Assembly: GCA_019449655.1 (NCBI GenBank)
Contig: JAHQXD010000002.1
Coordinates: 603,843-667,842, forward strand
Origin: Ferrigenium straubiae
GTDB lineage: Bacteria; Pseudomonadota; Gammaproteobacteria; Burkholderiales; Gallionellaceae
Direction: 5' to 3'
DNA length: 64,000 nt
The notes below the pieces were generated by a model. The model saw only the letters and a program-made list of their open reading frames with translations, ran no database searches and was not told the origin of the DNA. Below are positions 60,398 to 64,000 of this stretch, one piece after another (the first letter of the stretch is position 1; each line of letters opens with the position of its first letter). Position numbers and translations under genes: made by a program.

Positions 60398-61143
60398 TGT
60401 TGGCAATCATTGGCGGTCGCGGCCTCACCGAACTCGCGAGCCTGAAAATCACCCACCGTCAGGTTATGCGCACGCCCTACGGCGAGCCTTCCGGCGCGTT
60501 CCTGTTCGGCATACTGAACGAGCACGAGGTGATCTTCCTCGCGCGCCACGGCTATGGCCACACCATCCCGCCGCACCTCGTGAACTATCGCGCCAATTTG
60601 TGGGCGCTGCGCGAGCAGGGCGTAACCAACGTCATCTCGGTTGCGACGGTGGGCGGCATCCGCGCCGACCTTGCGCCGGGCACCATCGCCGTGCCGGACC
60701 AGATCATCGACTACACCCACGGGCGCGATGCCACCTTCTACGATACGCGCGACCAGAACTACGCCAACGCGAATTTCACCCTGCCCTATTGCCCGGAATT
60801 GCGCGGCCGCATCCTGCGCGGCGCGGCCATGGTGCAGCAACCCTGCGTGGACGGCGGCGTGTATGCCGCGACGCAGGGGCCGCGCCTCGACAGCATCGCG
60901 GAGATCAACCGCTACGAGCGCGACGGCGCGGACATGGTCGGCATGACCGGCATGCCGGAGACCGCGCTGGCGATGGAGCTGGAACTGAATTACGCCATCA
61001 TCGCCGTGGCCGTGAATTATGCTGCGGGGCGCGGCGACAACCTGCGTGGCGTCAACATGGAGCAGGTCAACGCCACCGCCGGCGCGGCGATGGAGCGGGT
61101 GCGCAGCATCCTCGAATGCGTGGTGACATGCAATGGCGATTAG
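60397..61143 (+). CDS. mtnP: S-methyl-5'-thioinosine (or thioadenosine) phosphorylase
   Basis: A purine nucleoside phosphorylase-family enzyme, 248 residues. [10 protein letters not shown] binds phosphate, [18 protein letters not shown] and [28 protein letters not shown] are conserved. The specificity segment [10 protein letters not shown] has Asn where adenosine-type enzymes have Asp, favouring a 6-oxopurine substrate such as methylthioinosine. Adjacent hpt could recycle the released hypoxanthine. GGAGG precedes the ATG. It overlaps def by 11 bases. Confidence 0.9.
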   Translation: MLAIIGGRGLTELASLKITHRQVMRTPYGEPSGAFLFGILNEHEVIFLARHGYGHTIPPHLVNYRANLWALREQGVTNVISVATVGGIRADLAPGTIAVPDQIIDYTHGRDATFYDTRDQNYANANFTLPYCPELRGRILRGAAMVQQPCVDGGVYAATQGPRLDSIAEINRYERDGADMVGMTGMPETALAMELELNYAIIAVAVNYAAGRGDNLRGVNMEQVNATAGAAMERVRSILECVVTCNGD

Positions 61144-61663
61144 GCCGGTGCTGCGCATGGGCGACGCGCGTCTCTTGAGGCGCGCCGAGCCGGTCCAGAA
61201 CTTCGGCGAAGAGATGCGCGCCCTGCTGCAGGACATGCGCGACACCATGCAGGCACAGAACGGTGTGGGGCTGGCCGCGCCGCAGATCGGCGTGAACCTG
61301 CGCGTGGTGATCTTCGGCGTAGAGAAGAGTTCGCGCTACCCCGAGGCGGAGGCGGTGCCGGAAACCGTGCTCATCAACCCGTCCATCATGGTGCTGGATG
61401 AAGCCATCGAGGAAGCATGGGAAGGCTGCCTGAGCCTGCCCGGCCTGCGCGGGCTCGTGCCGCGCTTCCGGGACATCCGCTACAAGGGGTATGATGAACA
61501 GGGGGCGCCGGTTGAAAGAACGGCGAGCGGATTCCATGCGCGCGTCATGCAGCACGAGTGCGATCATCTGGATGGGATTCTCTATCCGATGCGCATCCGC
61601 GATCTCGGCAAATTCGGCTTCACTGAAGAACTGTTTCCAGGACAGGCATTGCAGGACGAGTAA
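61133..61663 (+). CDS. def: peptide deformylase
   Basis: Removes the N-formyl group from new proteins. All three motifs are present: [10 protein letters not shown] near 44, EGCLSLPG with the metal Cys near 97, and QHECDHLDG (HExxH) near 139. 176 residues. It is separated from fmt and the usual def partners, so this may be one of two copies in the genome. Confidence 0.96.
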   Translation: MAIRPVLRMGDARLLRRAEPVQNFGEEMRALLQDMRDTMQAQNGVGLAAPQIGVNLRVVIFGVEKSSRYPEAEAVPETVLINPSIMVLDEAIEEAWEGCLSLPGLRGLVPRFRDIRYKGYDEQGAPVERTASGFHARVMQHECDHLDGILYPMRIRDLGKFGFTEELFPGQALQDE

Positions 61664-61686
61664 CGAGGTGCCGAGGAGCCCCAGTT

Positions 61687-61818
61687 AGGGAACCTCTGAA
61701 TAAGTCCGTTCGCCCTGAGCTTGTCGAAGGGCATGTGAGTTACACATTAATTGATAGTTGCCTCCGTTCATGGTTCGACAAGCTCACCACGAACGGAGGA
61801 TTTATTCAGAAGTTCCTT
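61687..61818. repeat. nested palindromic element between def and acnA
   Basis: The left arm (61689-61735) and right arm (61769-61816) are imperfect inverted copies, each starting from the outside with GGAAC-TCTGAATAA. Inside the right arm is a second palindrome, CCTCCGTTC / GAACGGAGG. The left arm contains the CCGTTCGCCCTGAGC...GTCGAAGG unit seen near murA and in cysS. It looks like a MITE-like element. Confidence 0.85.
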
Positions 61819-61862
61819 AGGTATTTTGTAGTCACGCATTCCACCAACACGGAGGTTCTGTC

Positions 61863-64000
<2,138 letters not shown>

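Overview
The window is a typical betaproteobacterial chromosome segment (GC-rich, dense, many 4-bp ATGA gene overlaps). The blocks murA-hisG-hisD, ffs-dnaX-ybaB-recR, nadB/rpoE-rseA-rseB-degP-lepA-lepB-rnc-era-recO-pdxJ-acpS-nagZ and zipA-ligA suggest a member of the Nitrosomonadales, perhaps close to Gallionellaceae. That placement is an inference from gene order and protein character only.

Layout. 1-2.9 kb: 3' end of a 5S rRNA, rpoD, tRNA-Ile(CAT), then a possible 23-residue membrane peptide with its own promoter and terminator. 2.9-12.5 kb: hrpA, a small coiled protein, a patatin phospholipase, birA-coaX-SPOR, tRNA-Met and glnS. 12.5-14.7 kb: repeat-rich zone with cysS, which carries an in-frame palindromic insertion, and a REP-associated transposase (RAYT) bracketed by REP pairs. 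14.7-26.4 kb, minus strand: a ten-gene MSHA-type type IV pilus operon. Its TPR gene is split at a run of nine C, and the neighbouring secretin gene has a second run of nine C. 26.7-30.0 kb: mlaFEDCB (outer-membrane lipid transport) and ibaG. 30.1-34.5 kb: murA, a ~1 kb island of repeats plus an orphan gene, hisG and hisD. 34.5-38.9 kb: tRNA-Lys, SRP RNA, a PagL-like lipid A deacylase, dnaX-ybaB-recR and rluB. 39-41.5 kb: a cyclase-domain/PEGA protein paired with a Ser/Thr kinase. 41.5-47.3 kb: a YgfX-like protein, nadB and the sigma-E envelope-stress operon. 47.4-55.7 kb: lepA, lepB, DUF4845, rnc, era, recO, pdxJ, acpS, a lipoprotein insertion and nagZ. 55.7-64 kb: zipA-like, ligA, galU, hpt, a palindromic element encoding a possible 48-residue peptide, mtnP-like, def, a nested palindromic element and the 5' part of acnA.

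Most genes are conserved housekeeping functions. Envelope biology recurs: Mla transport, MurA, PagL, sigma-E/RseAB/DegP, NagZ, and the MSHA-type pilus. The unusual content is (1) two C9 tracts in adjacent pilus genes, one leaving its gene out of frame; (2) several families of palindromic repeats, one inside cysS in frame, one supplying the start region of mtnP, and a RAYT/REP unit; and (3) small or orphan genes inserted into otherwise conserved gene order. No CRISPR array, integrase, prophage or complete insertion sequence was seen.
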